Source of the DNA: Myxococcales bacterium
GTDB taxonomy: Bacteria > Myxococcota_A > Polyangia > Fen-1088
Reading direction: 5' to 3'
DNA: 64,000 bases
NCBI GenBank assembly: GCA_022184915.1
Contig: JAGTJU010000001.1
Location: forward strand, 744,001 to 808,000
This document shows positions 33,643-43,200 of this stretch, one piece after another (positions within the stretch are counted from its first letter, which is position 1; the number at the start of each line of letters is the position of its first letter). The position numbers and the translations under genes were made by a program. Below the pieces are notes generated by a model. That model saw nothing but the letters and a program-made list of their open reading frames with translations. It was not told the DNA's origin and did not search any database.

Positions 33643-35208
33643 ATGGAGACGGACGAGGCCTTCGCGCACGAGGTCGAGCAGCTCTGCTCGCCGGCCGCCT
33701 TTCCCGCGCAAGGGGGAGGTGATGTCGAGCTCATCACCACGCACATCTCATGGGTGCTCAGGGGCCGAAGGGACGTCTTCAAGCTGAAGCGCCCCGTGCG
33801 CTACGCTTTCGTCGACTTCTCTTCGCCAGAGCAACGGCGGCATGCCTGCGAAGAGGAAGTGCGCTTGAACACGCGGCTTGCTCCCGATGTTTATGGCGGC
33901 GTCGTGCCCGTGTATCGAGCGCAGGGCAAGCTCTCCTTCGTGGGTCCGGGCGAGGTCGTGGAGCACGCGGTGCGCATGCGTCGCCTGAACGATGCTGACT
34001 CGTGCCGTGAACGCCTGGCGCGCAACGCCCTTTCGCCGGAACACCTCGCCGCGCTGGCGCAACGTCTGGCAGCGTTTTATCGGTGCGCCCCGCTGGCATC
34101 TGCTTTCGGGACGCCCGAGCGGTTGCGGGCGCTGGTGCTCGACAACTTCGACGAGATCGCGCGCGTGCCGGAATTCCCTGCACCTGCGCGGTCCATTGCG
34201 CGGTTGCGTGCCCACGCCGCGTCCCACCTCGAAAAGCTGCTGCCACGGCTCGACGCCCGTCATGACGGGGGCGCGGTGCGAGACGGCCACGGGGATCTGC
34301 GCCTCGAGCACGTGTATTTCGAGGGCGATGCGCTCGTGCCCGTCGTGATCGACGCCGTGGAGTTCGAGCCGGCGTTCCGCGGGTCCGACATGGCGCTCGA
34401 TGTGGCGTTCTTCGCGATGGAGCTCGAGGATGCGGGGCGGGCTGATCTTGCCGCGTGGTTGTGGTCGTGTTTTGCGCGGGCGTTGCAGGACTATGGGTTT
34501 TACCCGCTCATCGATACGTTCGTGATGTACAGGGCCGCCGTGCGGGCGAAGGTGGCCGCGCTGACGGCGGTGGGAGCGCCTGCTCACGTGCGCAGGCGCA
34601 AGCGGGACGAGGCGCGGCGGCTCTTCGCGCTGGCCGAACGCGCCGGTCACGATCACCACACGGGCCGCCCGGCCGTGATCTGCGTGGGCGGTTTGGTGGG
34701 GGCCGGTAAGAGTGTCGTGGCCGAAGCGCTTGCGCGGGCGATCGTGGGGCCCGTGATCTCCTCTGACCATACCCGCAAGGCCCTGGCGGGTGTGTCGCCC
34801 GACCAGCAAGCGGCGCCGGCCCACTACACCGCGGCGTTTTCGGACGCCACCCTGCAGGCGATGCGGGCGCATGCCACGTTGGTGCTCGAGAGCCACCGCC
34901 CCGTCGTGCTCGATGCCACGTTTCGCAGCCGCGCCTGGCGGGACGAGGCCCGGGCCCTGGCCACGGCGCAGGGTGTACCTTTTCTCTTCGTCGAAGCGAC
35001 GTGCCAGGAGAGCGTGCTGCGCGCCCGGCTGCGGGCGCGGCAGGCGCGGCCAGGGGTCTCGGACGCGCGCGAGGCCCAGCTCGACGACCTGCTGCGTACC
35101 TTCGAGCCCCTGAGCGAACTGCCAGCGGCCGTGCACCTACGCGTGGACACCGAGCAGCCGCTGGCGGACGCGCTCGCGGCGGTGACGGCAAGGCTTGCCA
35201 GCGGCTAA
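33643..35208 (+). CDS. Aminoglycoside-phosphotransferase-like / P-loop kinase fusion
   Basis: A 521-residue two-domain protein. The N-terminal 320 residues have an APH-type kinase fold: HISWVLRGRRDVFKLKRPVRYAFVDFS with a Lys ATP-binding strand, and the catalytic loop DGHGDLRLEHVYF followed by VVIDAVEFEPAFRGSDMALDVAFF. The C-terminal 170 residues are a zeta-toxin/AAA-like small-molecule kinase with Walker A GGLVGAGKSVVAEALA, SSDHTRKALAG and ARLRARQARPGVSDAR. From memory the same architecture is Rv2004c of M. tuberculosis, a DosR-regulon gene next to a methyltransferase (Rv2003c) and a USP (Rv2005c). The same partners follow here. Substrate unknown. Confidence 0.87.
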   Translation: METDEAFAHEVEQLCSPAAFPAQGGGDVELITTHISWVLRGRRDVFKLKRPVRYAFVDFSSPEQRRHACEEEVRLNTRLAPDVYGGVVPVYRAQGKLSFVGPGEVVEHAVRMRRLNDADSCRERLARNALSPEHLAALAQRLAAFYRCAPLASAFGTPERLRALVLDNFDEIARVPEFPAPARSIARLRAHAASHLEKLLPRLDARHDGGAVRDGHGDLRLEHVYFEGDALVPVVIDAVEFEPAFRGSDMALDVAFFAMELEDAGRADLAAWLWSCFARALQDYGFYPLIDTFVMYRAAVRAKVAALTAVGAPAHVRRRKRDEARRLFALAERAGHDHHTGRPAVICVGGLVGAGKSVVAEALARAIVGPVISSDHTRKALAGVSPDQQAAPAHYTAAFSDATLQAMRAHATLVLESHRPVVLDATFRSRAWRDEARALATAQGVPFLFVEATCQESVLRARLRARQARPGVSDAREAQLDDLLRTFEPLSELPAAVHLRVDTEQPLADALAAVTARLASG

Positions 35209-35271
35209 TCGGCCCCCGCTCACGATGCGGGCTTGCTGAAGCGGTACGCCTGCGGGCAGGATGCCCCTCGA

Positions 35272-36066
35272 ATGGCTGAGACCTACGCGCCCTTCGACTG
35301 GTACGAGACCCCTCTTTACTACGACATCGTCTTCGACGAGGACACCCAGAAAGAAGCTGCGTTCTTGCAGGCCCTCCACGCGCGGCACGTCAGGCGTCCC
35401 ACGGGGCGTTTGCTCGAGCCCGCGTGCGGCTCGGGGCGTTTGGTGGCCGCCATGGCCAAACGAGGGTTTTCGGTCAGTGGCTTCGATGCCAGCGAGGGCA
35501 TGATCGCGTTCGCGAGGGCCCGGACGCGGGCCTACGGGGCGCGGGTTCATTTGTCGACACAGACGATGCAGGGGTTTTCCTACAAGAGCCGCTTCGACAT
35601 GGCGTTTTGTTTGGTCAGCACCTTCAAATACCTGCTGACCGAGACCGACGCCCAGGCGCATCTCGAGCGTGTGGCGGCCTGCCTGCGCCCGGGCGGTGTT
35701 TATCTGCTGGGATTTCACCTCACCGATTACGATCGCACCAACGCCGAGCGCGAACGCTGGGTGCAAAGCCGGGGTGATGACCATGTCACGTGCAACATCC
35801 AGATCTGGCCGCCGGAGCGCCGGACCCGGCTCGAACGGGCGCGTTCGCGGCTGGTGGTACGACCTGTCCGGGGGAAGGGGTCGGCCAAGCGTTTCGAGAC
35901 GAACTGGCACTTTCGCACCTACAGCCGCGCTCAGTTCCTGACGTTGATCGCCAAAGTGCCTTCGCTCAGGCACGTCGACACCCACGATTTCGACTACGAC
36001 CCCGACCACCATGCCCGCTTCGGGGAGGATCGCGCCGACGTGATCGCCGTGCTCCGTCGGGAGTGA
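35272..36066 (+). CDS. Class I SAM-dependent methyltransferase
   Basis: 264 residues from the ATG at 35272 (MAETYAPFDWYETPLYYDIVFDED). Motif I, LLEPACGSGRLVAAMAKRGFSVSGFDASEGM, binds S-adenosylmethionine. The following FDMAFCLVSTFKYLLTETDAQAHLERVAACLRPGGVYLLGFHL is the motif IV-VI block. No membrane or signal segment. It begins 63 bases after the APH/kinase gene on the same strand and is followed by a USP gene, so the trio may be one transcription unit. A terminator-like hairpin after it argues for a partial break. Substrate unknown. Confidence 0.87.
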   Translation: MAETYAPFDWYETPLYYDIVFDEDTQKEAAFLQALHARHVRRPTGRLLEPACGSGRLVAAMAKRGFSVSGFDASEGMIAFARARTRAYGARVHLSTQTMQGFSYKSRFDMAFCLVSTFKYLLTETDAQAHLERVAACLRPGGVYLLGFHLTDYDRTNAERERWVQSRGDDHVTCNIQIWPPERRTRLERARSRLVVRPVRGKGSAKRFETNWHFRTYSRAQFLTLIAKVPSLRHVDTHDFDYDPDHHARFGEDRADVIAVLRRE

Positions 36067-36094
36067 TTCACAAAGGCGAAATCGCGAAAATCCT

Positions 36095-36112
36095 GCGCCT
36101 ATTTTTAGGCGC
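36095..36112. terminator. Compact hairpin after the methyltransferase gene
   Basis: GCGCCTA (36095-36101) pairs with TAGGCGC (36106-36112) across a TTTT loop, 28 bases after the stop. No U-tract follows. Confidence 0.45.
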
Positions 36113-36219
36113 GACGCAGTGGTTGCGGAGAGCCTTGGCGGCAAGGGGTTCCTTTGCAGGTATGCAGTTTGCATCAAATGGCCCCGAGCCGGGGCCGAAA
36201 GCCCCATCGCCGCCGACCC

Positions 36220-36684
36220 ATGTCGACACTGTCCTCGTCCTCGAGCTCGAAACACCCTTCGTCTGCGCGTCCCGTGTTGGCCGCCGTGGACGGATCGTCG
36301 TTTTCACGAAAGGTGGCGGAGGTCGCAAGTCGGATCGCCGATGCGTTCAATCTGCGCTTGGCGCTGCTGCACGTGGTGGAGCCTCTCACCGAGCCCATGG
36401 CCAGCCGCCTTCAGCTGTCCGAGCAGGATTGGATCGAATCACGCTTGCGCGAGGGGCAGTTGGTGCTGGAAGAGCTTTGTCGCGACCTTCGTCTCGAGAG
36501 CGCCGATCGCATCTTGTTGGCGGGCCCTGTGCCTGAGACCATTTGCGGCGAAGCTGAAGATGCCGACGCCGAGATGATCGTTCTGGGCGCGCACGGTCAC
36601 GGCCCCGTGCCGCGCATCATGCTGGGCTCGGTGGGGGATCGGGTGGCCTCGCTGGCGACCCGAACCGTCACCATCGTTCGCTAA
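36220..36684 (+). CDS. Universal stress protein, single UspA domain
   Basis: 154 residues from the ATG at 36220. After a Ser-rich start, RPVLAAVDGSSFSRKVAEVASRIADAF opens the USP fold. VLGAHGHGPVPRIMLGSVGDRVASL contains a perfect ATP-binding G-2x-G-9x-GS motif, so it is likely an ATP-binding USP. It follows the APH/kinase-methyltransferase pair in the same direction. Its last codons form the first unit of a short tandem repeat that runs toward the convergent response-regulator gene. Confidence 0.88.
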   Translation: MSTLSSSSSSKHPSSARPVLAAVDGSSFSRKVAEVASRIADAFNLRLALLHVVEPLTEPMASRLQLSEQDWIESRLREGQLVLEELCRDLRLESADRILLAGPVPETICGEAEDADAEMIVLGAHGHGPVPRIMLGSVGDRVASLATRTVTIVR

Positions 36685-36708
36685 GCGTTCGCTGAGCGTT
36701 CGCTGAGC
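36676..36708. repeat. Three tandem 11-base units at a convergent gene junction
   Basis: GTTCGCTAAGC, GTTCGCTGAGC, GTTCGCTGAGC. The first contains the TAA stop of the USP gene. The following GCTGAG-CGCT-CTCAGC (36702-36717) can fold as a hairpin and runs into the stop of the response-regulator gene. Probably slippage-generated, with the hairpin perhaps acting as a two-way terminator. Confidence 0.7.
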
Positions 36709-36712
36709 GCTC

Positions 36713-37120
36713 TCAGCGCGCCTCGAGAGGAGCGGCGTCCGCGCCGGTGCGGAGGATGTCGCGCAAGGCGGTAAGCAAGCTCTCGATGTCCACGGGCTTG
36801 GGCAGCACCAAGCGCGCGCCCGCCGAGCGCGCAAGCGCTATGGTGTGCGGGTCGGTGTAGGCGCTCATGACCACGGCCGGGAGGCTGCGTCCTTGCTGCA
36901 TCAGCGTGCTGATCAAGTCGGCCCCACTCAAGCCCGGCAAGCGGTAGTCGGTGATGAGCGCATCGAAGCGTGCGGCGGGCACGCAGGCCAAAGCGGCTTC
37001 GGCCGACTCTGCCACCGCGGTGGTGTAGCCCTCACCGTCGAGAATCTCGGCGATGTTCTCAGCCAACTCCACATGGTCGTCGACCACGAGGATTCGGCGC
37101 GGCATGAGTTGGGCACGCAT
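36713..37120 (-). CDS. Single-domain response regulator
   Basis: 135 residues from ATG 37120 (MRAQLMPRRILVVDDHVE), or 130 from 37105; the longer frame upstream is the shadow of the kinase. It has the receiver acidic pair (VVDDHVELAENI), phosphoacceptor Asp in LITDYRLPGLSG, Ser/Thr in VVMSAYTD and Lys in LVLPKPVD. There is no output domain, so it acts as a phosphate relay or by protein binding. It begins 25 bases after the stop of the globin-coupled histidine kinase, clearly the same operon. Confidence 0.92.
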   Translation of the reverse strand: MRAQLMPRRILVVDDHVELAENIAEILDGEGYTTAVAESAEAALACVPAARFDALITDYRLPGLSGADLISTLMQQGRSLPAVVMSAYTDPHTIALARSAGARLVLPKPVDIESLLTALRDILRTGADAAPLEAR

Positions 37121-37145
37121 GGGCTTTGGGCGGTGGGGGAGAGAC

Positions 37146-38312
37146 TCAAGACAATAACACAACGAACGTCGCTCCGCGCTCTGCCGCCGCGTCAGCGGTG
37201 CTGCGATGCGCGAGGGTGATGGTTCCGCCGTGCGCTTCGAGAATCCGCCGGCAGAGCGACAGTCCGATGCCTGTCCCCTTGGCTTTCGTGGTGAAGAGCG
37301 GCTCGAAGATACGGTGGGCCACGTCCACGGGCACACCGGGCCCGTCGTCGGAGACCCGGAATTCGACACGGCCGTTGCGGGCGCTGGCGCTGACCATGAT
37401 GCGACCCACGTTTCCCATGGCTTGCGCCGCGTTGAGAAACAAGTTGGCAAAGACTTGAGACATCTGGCCGGGATCCACCTCGACCGAGAGATCTTCGGGA
37501 ACTTCCACCACCACGTGAACGGTGTCGGGCAGGTTGCTGGCCGTGACGGCTTGCGCGATCAGCCCGCGGGCCGAGGTGGTCTGGCGGGACGGTGGGCGGT
37601 TGCGCGCAAGCTCGAGCAGGTCGGTGATGGTCTTGTTGGCGCGCCGGAGCTCACTTTGAATGCGGTCGATGTGCTTGGCCACGCGCGGGTCGGCCGCCAC
37701 CTCGGGGCCAAGCCTCTGGCGCAGCAGGAAGATGGATGACTCCACCACGCCCAGGGGGTTGCGCAACTCGTGGCCGATGCCGGTGGCGAACTGCCCGATG
37801 GTGGCCAAGCGCTCGGCGGCGCGGTTCGCGGAGAGCAGCGACTCCCTGTACGTCTCGAGCATGATCGCAAGCTCGAGGTCAAGTATCTTCTCGAGCGCAG
37901 TGGCCGTGAGGAGGCAACGTTCTTTGTCGGGGTGCAGGTTGTCGTACACCACCTTGAGCAGCCGGACCCGGATGCGGTTCATGGCCGTGAACATGTAATC
38001 CTGAGGCAGCCCGATGCGAACGTGCATACGTCCGATGCGTGCGCGCTTGTCGAAGTAGGCTTCGTCATGGGGCCCCTCGAACATCTCGGCCAGCCAGCTC
38101 ATGAGCGTGTTCTTCAAGCGCTCCACTTGCTCGTCCCCACCCGTGATCGCTTTGCTGGCGTCCTCGTGGGTCAAGATGGCGTCGTAGAAGTCGTCGATGA
38201 TGGGCTTGAAGTGAGCCTCGACGAAGGGGAAGGCTTCCTTGAGGTGTCGGCTATCGTCCGGGCCGAAGCGTACGTAGTCTTTCAGCCGCTCGAAGAAGGT
38301 GAAATCACCCAT
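37146..38312 (-). CDS. Globin-coupled sensor histidine kinase
   Basis: 388 residues. The N-terminal about 155 residues match the protoglobin/globin-coupled sensor fold: VRFGPDDSRHLKEAFPFVEAHFKPIIDDFYDAILTHEDA, then RARIGRMHVRIGLPQDYMFTAMN, in which His97 is the proximal haem ligand of the conserved HxxIGLP motif. The kinase has His181 in GIGHELRNPLG, an N box (ANLFLNAAQAMG), SDDGPGVPVDVAHRIFEPLFTTKAKGTGIGLSL. No membrane helix. It should bind haem and sense O2 (or NO/CO), passing phosphate to the single-domain regulator encoded 25 bases downstream. Globin-coupled sensors are more often methyl-accepting proteins or diguanylate cyclases, so kinase fusions are less common. Confidence 0.88.
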   Translation of the reverse strand: MGDFTFFERLKDYVRFGPDDSRHLKEAFPFVEAHFKPIIDDFYDAILTHEDASKAITGGDEQVERLKNTLMSWLAEMFEGPHDEAYFDKRARIGRMHVRIGLPQDYMFTAMNRIRVRLLKVVYDNLHPDKERCLLTATALEKILDLELAIMLETYRESLLSANRAAERLATIGQFATGIGHELRNPLGVVESSIFLLRQRLGPEVAADPRVAKHIDRIQSELRRANKTITDLLELARNRPPSRQTTSARGLIAQAVTASNLPDTVHVVVEVPEDLSVEVDPGQMSQVFANLFLNAAQAMGNVGRIMVSASARNGRVEFRVSDDGPGVPVDVAHRIFEPLFTTKAKGTGIGLSLCRRILEAHGGTITLAHRSTADAAAERGATFVVLLS

Positions 38313-38515
38313 GGTTTGCGAGGTGTATCACGATCTGGGCGCGGACGACACGGGCGGAGTTGCGTCTGCGGGCGGCCCCGCGCGCTGTGTCTGGGCTTCG
38401 ATTTTGCATCGTGTGATGAAGATGAGGCCGATGTCATGAGATACCTGCAGGGCCTGCGTGTAGCCAATAGGCCCGCCCGCGAGCGGACTGTCCTCGAAGC
38501 ATCAGGGGGGAAGTG

Positions 38516-39430
38516 ATGAATGTGTTCATTGCGGCTCGTGTCGCCGCGCTGCTTGGGATCAGCTTGCCTTCAGCAACGGGTGCAGGACCTGGAGCGGACG
38601 CCTCGATGCGCGGTGCGGCCCCCACCGAAGCGGCGGAGGTGCCAAGGCACAGAAAGGCGCCGGTGGACCTCGTGTGGATGGTGGGGCCACCCTCTGACGC
38701 CGCGCCGAAGGGACCTGCGCCAGACAACACGGCGGCCCTGCGGAAGCGGGGTGTGGCGCTGTTCAAGCGCAACTGCGCTAGCTGTCATGGAACGTGGGGA
38801 GATGGGCGCGGGCCCGCGGCGGCAACCCTGACCGTGCCCACGCCCGACTTCACGAAGGGGATTTTCAAGCTGCGCTCCACGCCTTCGGGAACCTTGCCCA
38901 CGCCCGCAGATCTCTACGTCACGATCTCACGCGGCATGCATGGCACCGAGATGTTCCCGTGGGCGAGGTTTTCGGAAGATGAGCGGTGGGCGCTGGTCTA
39001 TCGCATCATGAGCTTTTCGCCCCGTTTCCGCAGCGAAGAGCCGGGCAAACCCTTCGGGATGCCCGCGGAGACGCCGCCCGTCACGGAGGCCCTCGTGGCC
39101 AAGGGCCAGTCGCTCTATGCGCGGCATCGCTGCGGCGCTTGCCACGGACCCGAGGGCGGTGCGGATGGGCCCGCGGCTGCGCTGTACCAGCAGACCGGGA
39201 CCGAACGCCCCGTGCGCATCCGTGACTTCAAAAAGGGCCAGTTCCTGCGCGGCGAGCGCATGGAAGACATCTTCCTCACGCTGCAGACCGGGTTGGATGG
39301 CACGCCCATGGGCCCCTACGACGTACTCTCGGTGCCGGAGTTGTGGGCGCTTGCGGCGTATGTGAAGTCACTCGTGCAGCAAAGGCCCCTCATCGAAGCA
39401 CCCGCGTGGGGTGATCGCGCCCCGCGCTGA
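38516..39430 (+). CDS. Periplasmic di-haem cytochrome c
   Basis: 304 residues from the ATG at 38516 behind GGGGGGAAG. The signal peptide (VFIAARVAALLGISLPSATGAG) cleaves after about residue 22. There are two cytochrome c domains. The first, LFKRNCASCHGTWGDGRGPAA, has haem site Cys87-Ala-Ser-Cys-His91 and possible axial Met in HGTEMFPW. The second, YARHRCGACHGPEGGADG, has later Met in DGTPMGPYD. The order and sequence resemble cytochromes that feed terminal oxidases or respiratory reductases. No oxidase is nearby. It is divergent from the oxygen-sensor kinase operon, which suggests O2-linked control. Confidence 0.9.
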   Translation: MNVFIAARVAALLGISLPSATGAGPGADASMRGAAPTEAAEVPRHRKAPVDLVWMVGPPSDAAPKGPAPDNTAALRKRGVALFKRNCASCHGTWGDGRGPAAATLTVPTPDFTKGIFKLRSTPSGTLPTPADLYVTISRGMHGTEMFPWARFSEDERWALVYRIMSFSPRFRSEEPGKPFGMPAETPPVTEALVAKGQSLYARHRCGACHGPEGGADGPAAALYQQTGTERPVRIRDFKKGQFLRGERMEDIFLTLQTGLDGTPMGPYDVLSVPELWALAAYVKSLVQQRPLIEAPAWGDRAPR

Positions 39431-39450
39431 CAGCACCCGCCGATTGCCGG

Positions 39451-40107
39451 TCAGTGGGCGCCCCCCGCGTCTTCGCGGGCGGCTTGGCGGACGTGGGCAG
39501 TGGTAGCCGGATCCTTGGCGGTGATTTCGATCGTGTGGGCCCCCGCCTGTTCGATCTCGAGTCCCCGCACGTAAAGCGGGCATGCGGCTGCCTCTTTCGC
39601 GAAGCCGCGGGCCCGGGCATAGGCGTAGTGGCAGCGCATCGAAGCCACGGCTGCGGCCGCGTTCACCTTCTGAGACAGATCGATGGCCACGCCGCCTGCG
39701 ACGTCGCGGATCTGTTCCACGGGTCCGAGCAGCGGGCACGCACCGCGCTCACGGGCGGGGACGCCCGCGCAGGCCTCGTCCTCGAACGTCTCCAACTTAC
39801 GCGCGGCCTTTTCGTGCGCGCTGGCGTGCGCATCATGCCATTGCGCCTTGCGGAGGTGCTCTTCGGAGGGGTTGTGAAGCGCCACCGCCTCGCCCAGATC
39901 GCCCTCGGCGGCGCGATCGCGAAAGGGGCTGGGCTCGGTCTTCGCGGGATTGTAGCGGGCCTTTTCCGCACGGGCCTGCTCGGCCTCCCGCTCGGCCTCG
40001 ACCCGGTGCGCCTCGGCGCTCATCTCTTCGGGATCCACACGATGGGGGTTGCTGGCACCACACCCCGTGACCACGGCCAGCCCGAGGGCTGCAAGGAAAG
40101 TCTTCAT
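39451..40107 (-). CDS. Lipoprotein of unknown function
   Basis: 218 residues with a classic lipoprotein signal MKTFLAALGLAVVTGC; the lipobox VTGC is followed by GAS, favouring outer-membrane sorting. The mature part is charged and helical (SAEAHRVEAEREAEQARAEKARYN; LRKAQWHDAHASAHEKAARKLETFEDEAC), with four further cysteines (DEACAG, GACPLL, MRCHYA, AACPLY), perhaps in two disulfides. The pattern HxxHAxAHEKAARxLE is shared by periplasmic helical proteins. No catalytic motif seen. It is convergent with the cytochrome c gene, 20 bases apart. Confidence 0.75.
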   Translation of the reverse strand: MKTFLAALGLAVVTGCGASNPHRVDPEEMSAEAHRVEAEREAEQARAEKARYNPAKTEPSPFRDRAAEGDLGEAVALHNPSEEHLRKAQWHDAHASAHEKAARKLETFEDEACAGVPARERGACPLLGPVEQIRDVAGGVAIDLSQKVNAAAAVASMRCHYAYARARGFAKEAAACPLYVRGLEIEQAGAHTIEITAKDPATTAHVRQAAREDAGGAH

Positions 40108-40264
40108 GGCAAATGAACCTCGAAACCAGGGCTCGCAAAGCGTGTGCCGCTGGGGCGCGTGCGCCGCCGGCGGTGGGGCTCACCCTGAGAGCCGCAGATG
40201 ATGCGCCTCGCGGGGGCGTGGGCGCAAGGGCTGCGATGACCCCCGGAGTTCAAGGGGGCGTGTC

Positions 40265-43200
40265 GTGCGTGTTAGCATTTGCCGCATCCGCGGTTTCAGG
40301 TCTTCATTCGTCACATTCCTTGCCATGGCCCTTGGGCTTTGGGCCGGGCTTCGGAGCGGCGGCTGTGCGCCGGCCCACGCCGAGCTGCGCTTTCCCGCGC
40401 TCGGTTTTACGACGCACCGGCCGGCAAGCTTCGTCCATGCGGTGGCACAGACGCCCGACCGGTTCCTTTGGATCGGAACCCAGCGGGGGCTGGTCCGCTT
40501 CGACGGGCATCGGATGGTGCTTTTCGACGGCGCCCGCACACCTGGCCTACCCGCAGGCGCCGTGACGGCGTTGTTGGTCGACGCACGCGGCACCCTGTGG
40601 GTGGGAACCGAACAGGGCGGCCTGGCCTATCGCACGGGGGCCGGTTTCGCTTCGGCGGCGGCTGAGGGAGGTCCCGGCAAAGGCCGCGTCACCGCCATGG
40701 CGCTCGGGCCCGAGCACGAGCTGTGGGTGGGAACCGAGACGGCGCTTTATCGGCGGGTGGCTGAAGGCTTCGTGGCGTTTGGCACCGAAGACGGTCTTCC
40801 TGCGCGGGACATTTTGGCTTTGGCCAGGGACGGGCGCGGGGTGCTGTGGGCCGAGACCCGCCTCGGACGCGTGGCCTTTGCGCACGGCCGCTTTGGGCCC
40901 GCGCCAACGGGGCAGGGGCCGCAGCTGTCTCCGCTGCCCCTCGCCCTCGATGCGCTTTTTCCGGAGCCTCCTGGCAGCTGGGCGTACCTGCGGGGCCGTT
41001 CCGTGGTGGCCGCCTTGCGCGACCGCAGGGGTGATCTGTGGTTCTCGCTGCCGGGCGCGGGCGGACTCATGCACGCCAGTTCCACCGGCCGCCAGACGTA
41101 CACCACACGCGACGGCCTCGGCGCCAACCTGGTCACGTCGCTATCGACTGATGGCGAGGGAGGCCTGTGGGCGGGCACTTTCGGGGGGGGCGTCACCGCG
41201 ATCCGCCCGCGGCGCTGGCAGGTGTTGGGCCAGGCCCAGGGGCTGCCGAGCAACGATGTGTGGGCGGCCGCAACGGCGCGGGAGGGCGGGGTGTGGTTGC
41301 TCTCGCCCGCGGGCTTGGTGCTCGTGAAAACTGACGCGCCCGCCGCGCTCACGGTGTGGCCGAGTCAGGGCCGTGCGGTCCCCGGCGACGGCTCCGTGCT
41401 GCCGCTCCCCGCGCCACAGCGCCTCTCAGCCTCACCCACGGGCGATCTGTGGCTGACCGGTCTCGACCCGCTCTTGGTCCGCTTTGATGGGCGCACCTTC
41501 GAGACCTTGCGTGTGCCCGAGGTGCCCGCAGCCGCGCGTCCTACTGCGCTCTTGGCCGATGACGAGGGTGTTTGGCTGGGGTTCGCCGATGGGCGCCTGC
41601 TTTCGTACCGACAGGGGCGCTTCGTGGCGGTGATGCCGCCCGCGCCCGTATGCAGCTCGCCAGGCACGCCTTGTGTGCGGGCGATCTCCGCGATCGCCGA
41701 TCGGAGCGCTGGGGGCGTGTGGGTGGGGACACGCGGCGCTGGTGTGCTTGCCGTGCAGGACGCCGACGCCCGCGTGGTGGTGTGGCCCGCGCAGGGCGGG
41801 GAAGAGGTGCGAGCCCTTCATGAAAGCCGCCTGGGTGTGTTGTGGGGCGCCACGGCCCACGGCCTGCTTCATCACGACGGGCGCGTGACCTGTTTGCTCA
41901 AGGGGGCACACGGCCTTGCGAGCACGACGCTCACCGATGTGCTCGAGGACAGCCGCGGCAGGCTGTGGCTGGCCGGCGAAAGCGGCCTCTTCACCGTATC
42001 GGAGCGCCAGGCCGCCCAGGTTGCGCGCACGGGCCAGGGGCAGCTCGATCCCGAAGCGTTCGGCCTCGACGACGGGCTGCCCACCGAGCTCACGCGCGCG
42101 GGGGGTGCCACGCGCGGCCGCGACGGGCGCCTTTGGTTCCCGACCCTCGCCGGCGCCCTGGTCTTCGAGGCTCCCGAGAGCGTACGGCCCGCACCGCCCC
42201 CGCAACCCGTGATCGACCAGGTGTGGGTGGATGGGCATCCCGTCTCCGTCGGCGGGGGTAGCAAGGTCGTTGTTCCCGCGAACCTGCGTTCCCTGACTCT
42301 GTCTTTCACCGCGCCTCTTTTTGCTGAGCCCGAGCGGCTCCGCTTTCGCTACCGCCTGGTGGGGCGCGATGAACCCACCCGCGAAGCGGGCTTCATCGAG
42401 GCCGAGGGAGGGCAGCGATCGGTGCACTTTGCGGGCGTGGCTTCGGGAACGCATCGTTTCGAGCTGCAGGCCTACCGCCAGGGCCAACGCGCGCAAGCTG
42501 CCCGGGTGGCGCTCACCCTGCACGTCCCGGCACCCTGGCAGAAACGCTCCTGGGCCCTGGCGCTCGGGCTCGGGGTGGTGGGCCTCGGCGCTTGGGTGTG
42601 GCACGGGCAGCGCCTGCGTGAACAGCGCAAGTCCCTGGCCCTTGCGCGTGCAGAGGCACAGAGCCGCTGCGAGCGCCTCGCGCACGATCTGCTCGACGAT
42701 CTGGCGCCGGTATTCTTGGCCGCCGAGCCGCAGCGGGACCGCGCGGGACCGGCCGGCCCCCAACGCGCGCTCGTTCAAGGGGCCGCGCTCACCCGTCAGG
42801 CGGCTTTGCGGCTCAGAGCGCGGGCCACCGGGCTCGGTCCCGTGATCGAGGCCCTCCAGGCCGAATCGCGGCTTTACGAGGGCGTGCTCATCGAGGTGAG
42901 CGCCGCGGGCGAGGCGCTCGCGCTGCCGCCCGAACTGGCGTACGAACTCGTGCACGCGGCCCAAAGCATGGTGCGGAACGCCGTGGATCACGGACATGCG
43001 CGCTTCGTGAGCCTCGAGCTTCAGGCCTTGCCGGCGCAGGTCTCGTTATGGCTGCGCAGCGACGGCGAGGACTTCGCGCCTGGCTTCGAGGCGAGCCTGC
43101 GCGCCCGTGCGGAACGCGGGGACGGAACCCTCATGGTGCATGCGGCACGCGGCGTGGGCACGGAGGTGGGTGTGTGTTTCCCGGCACCTGCGGCGGCTGA

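Noticed and set aside
36713-37450. A 245-residue form of the single-domain response regulator
   Set aside because: The first 110 residues are an out-of-frame shadow of the histidine kinase C-terminus. The receiver fold begins at the ATG at 37120 or 37105.
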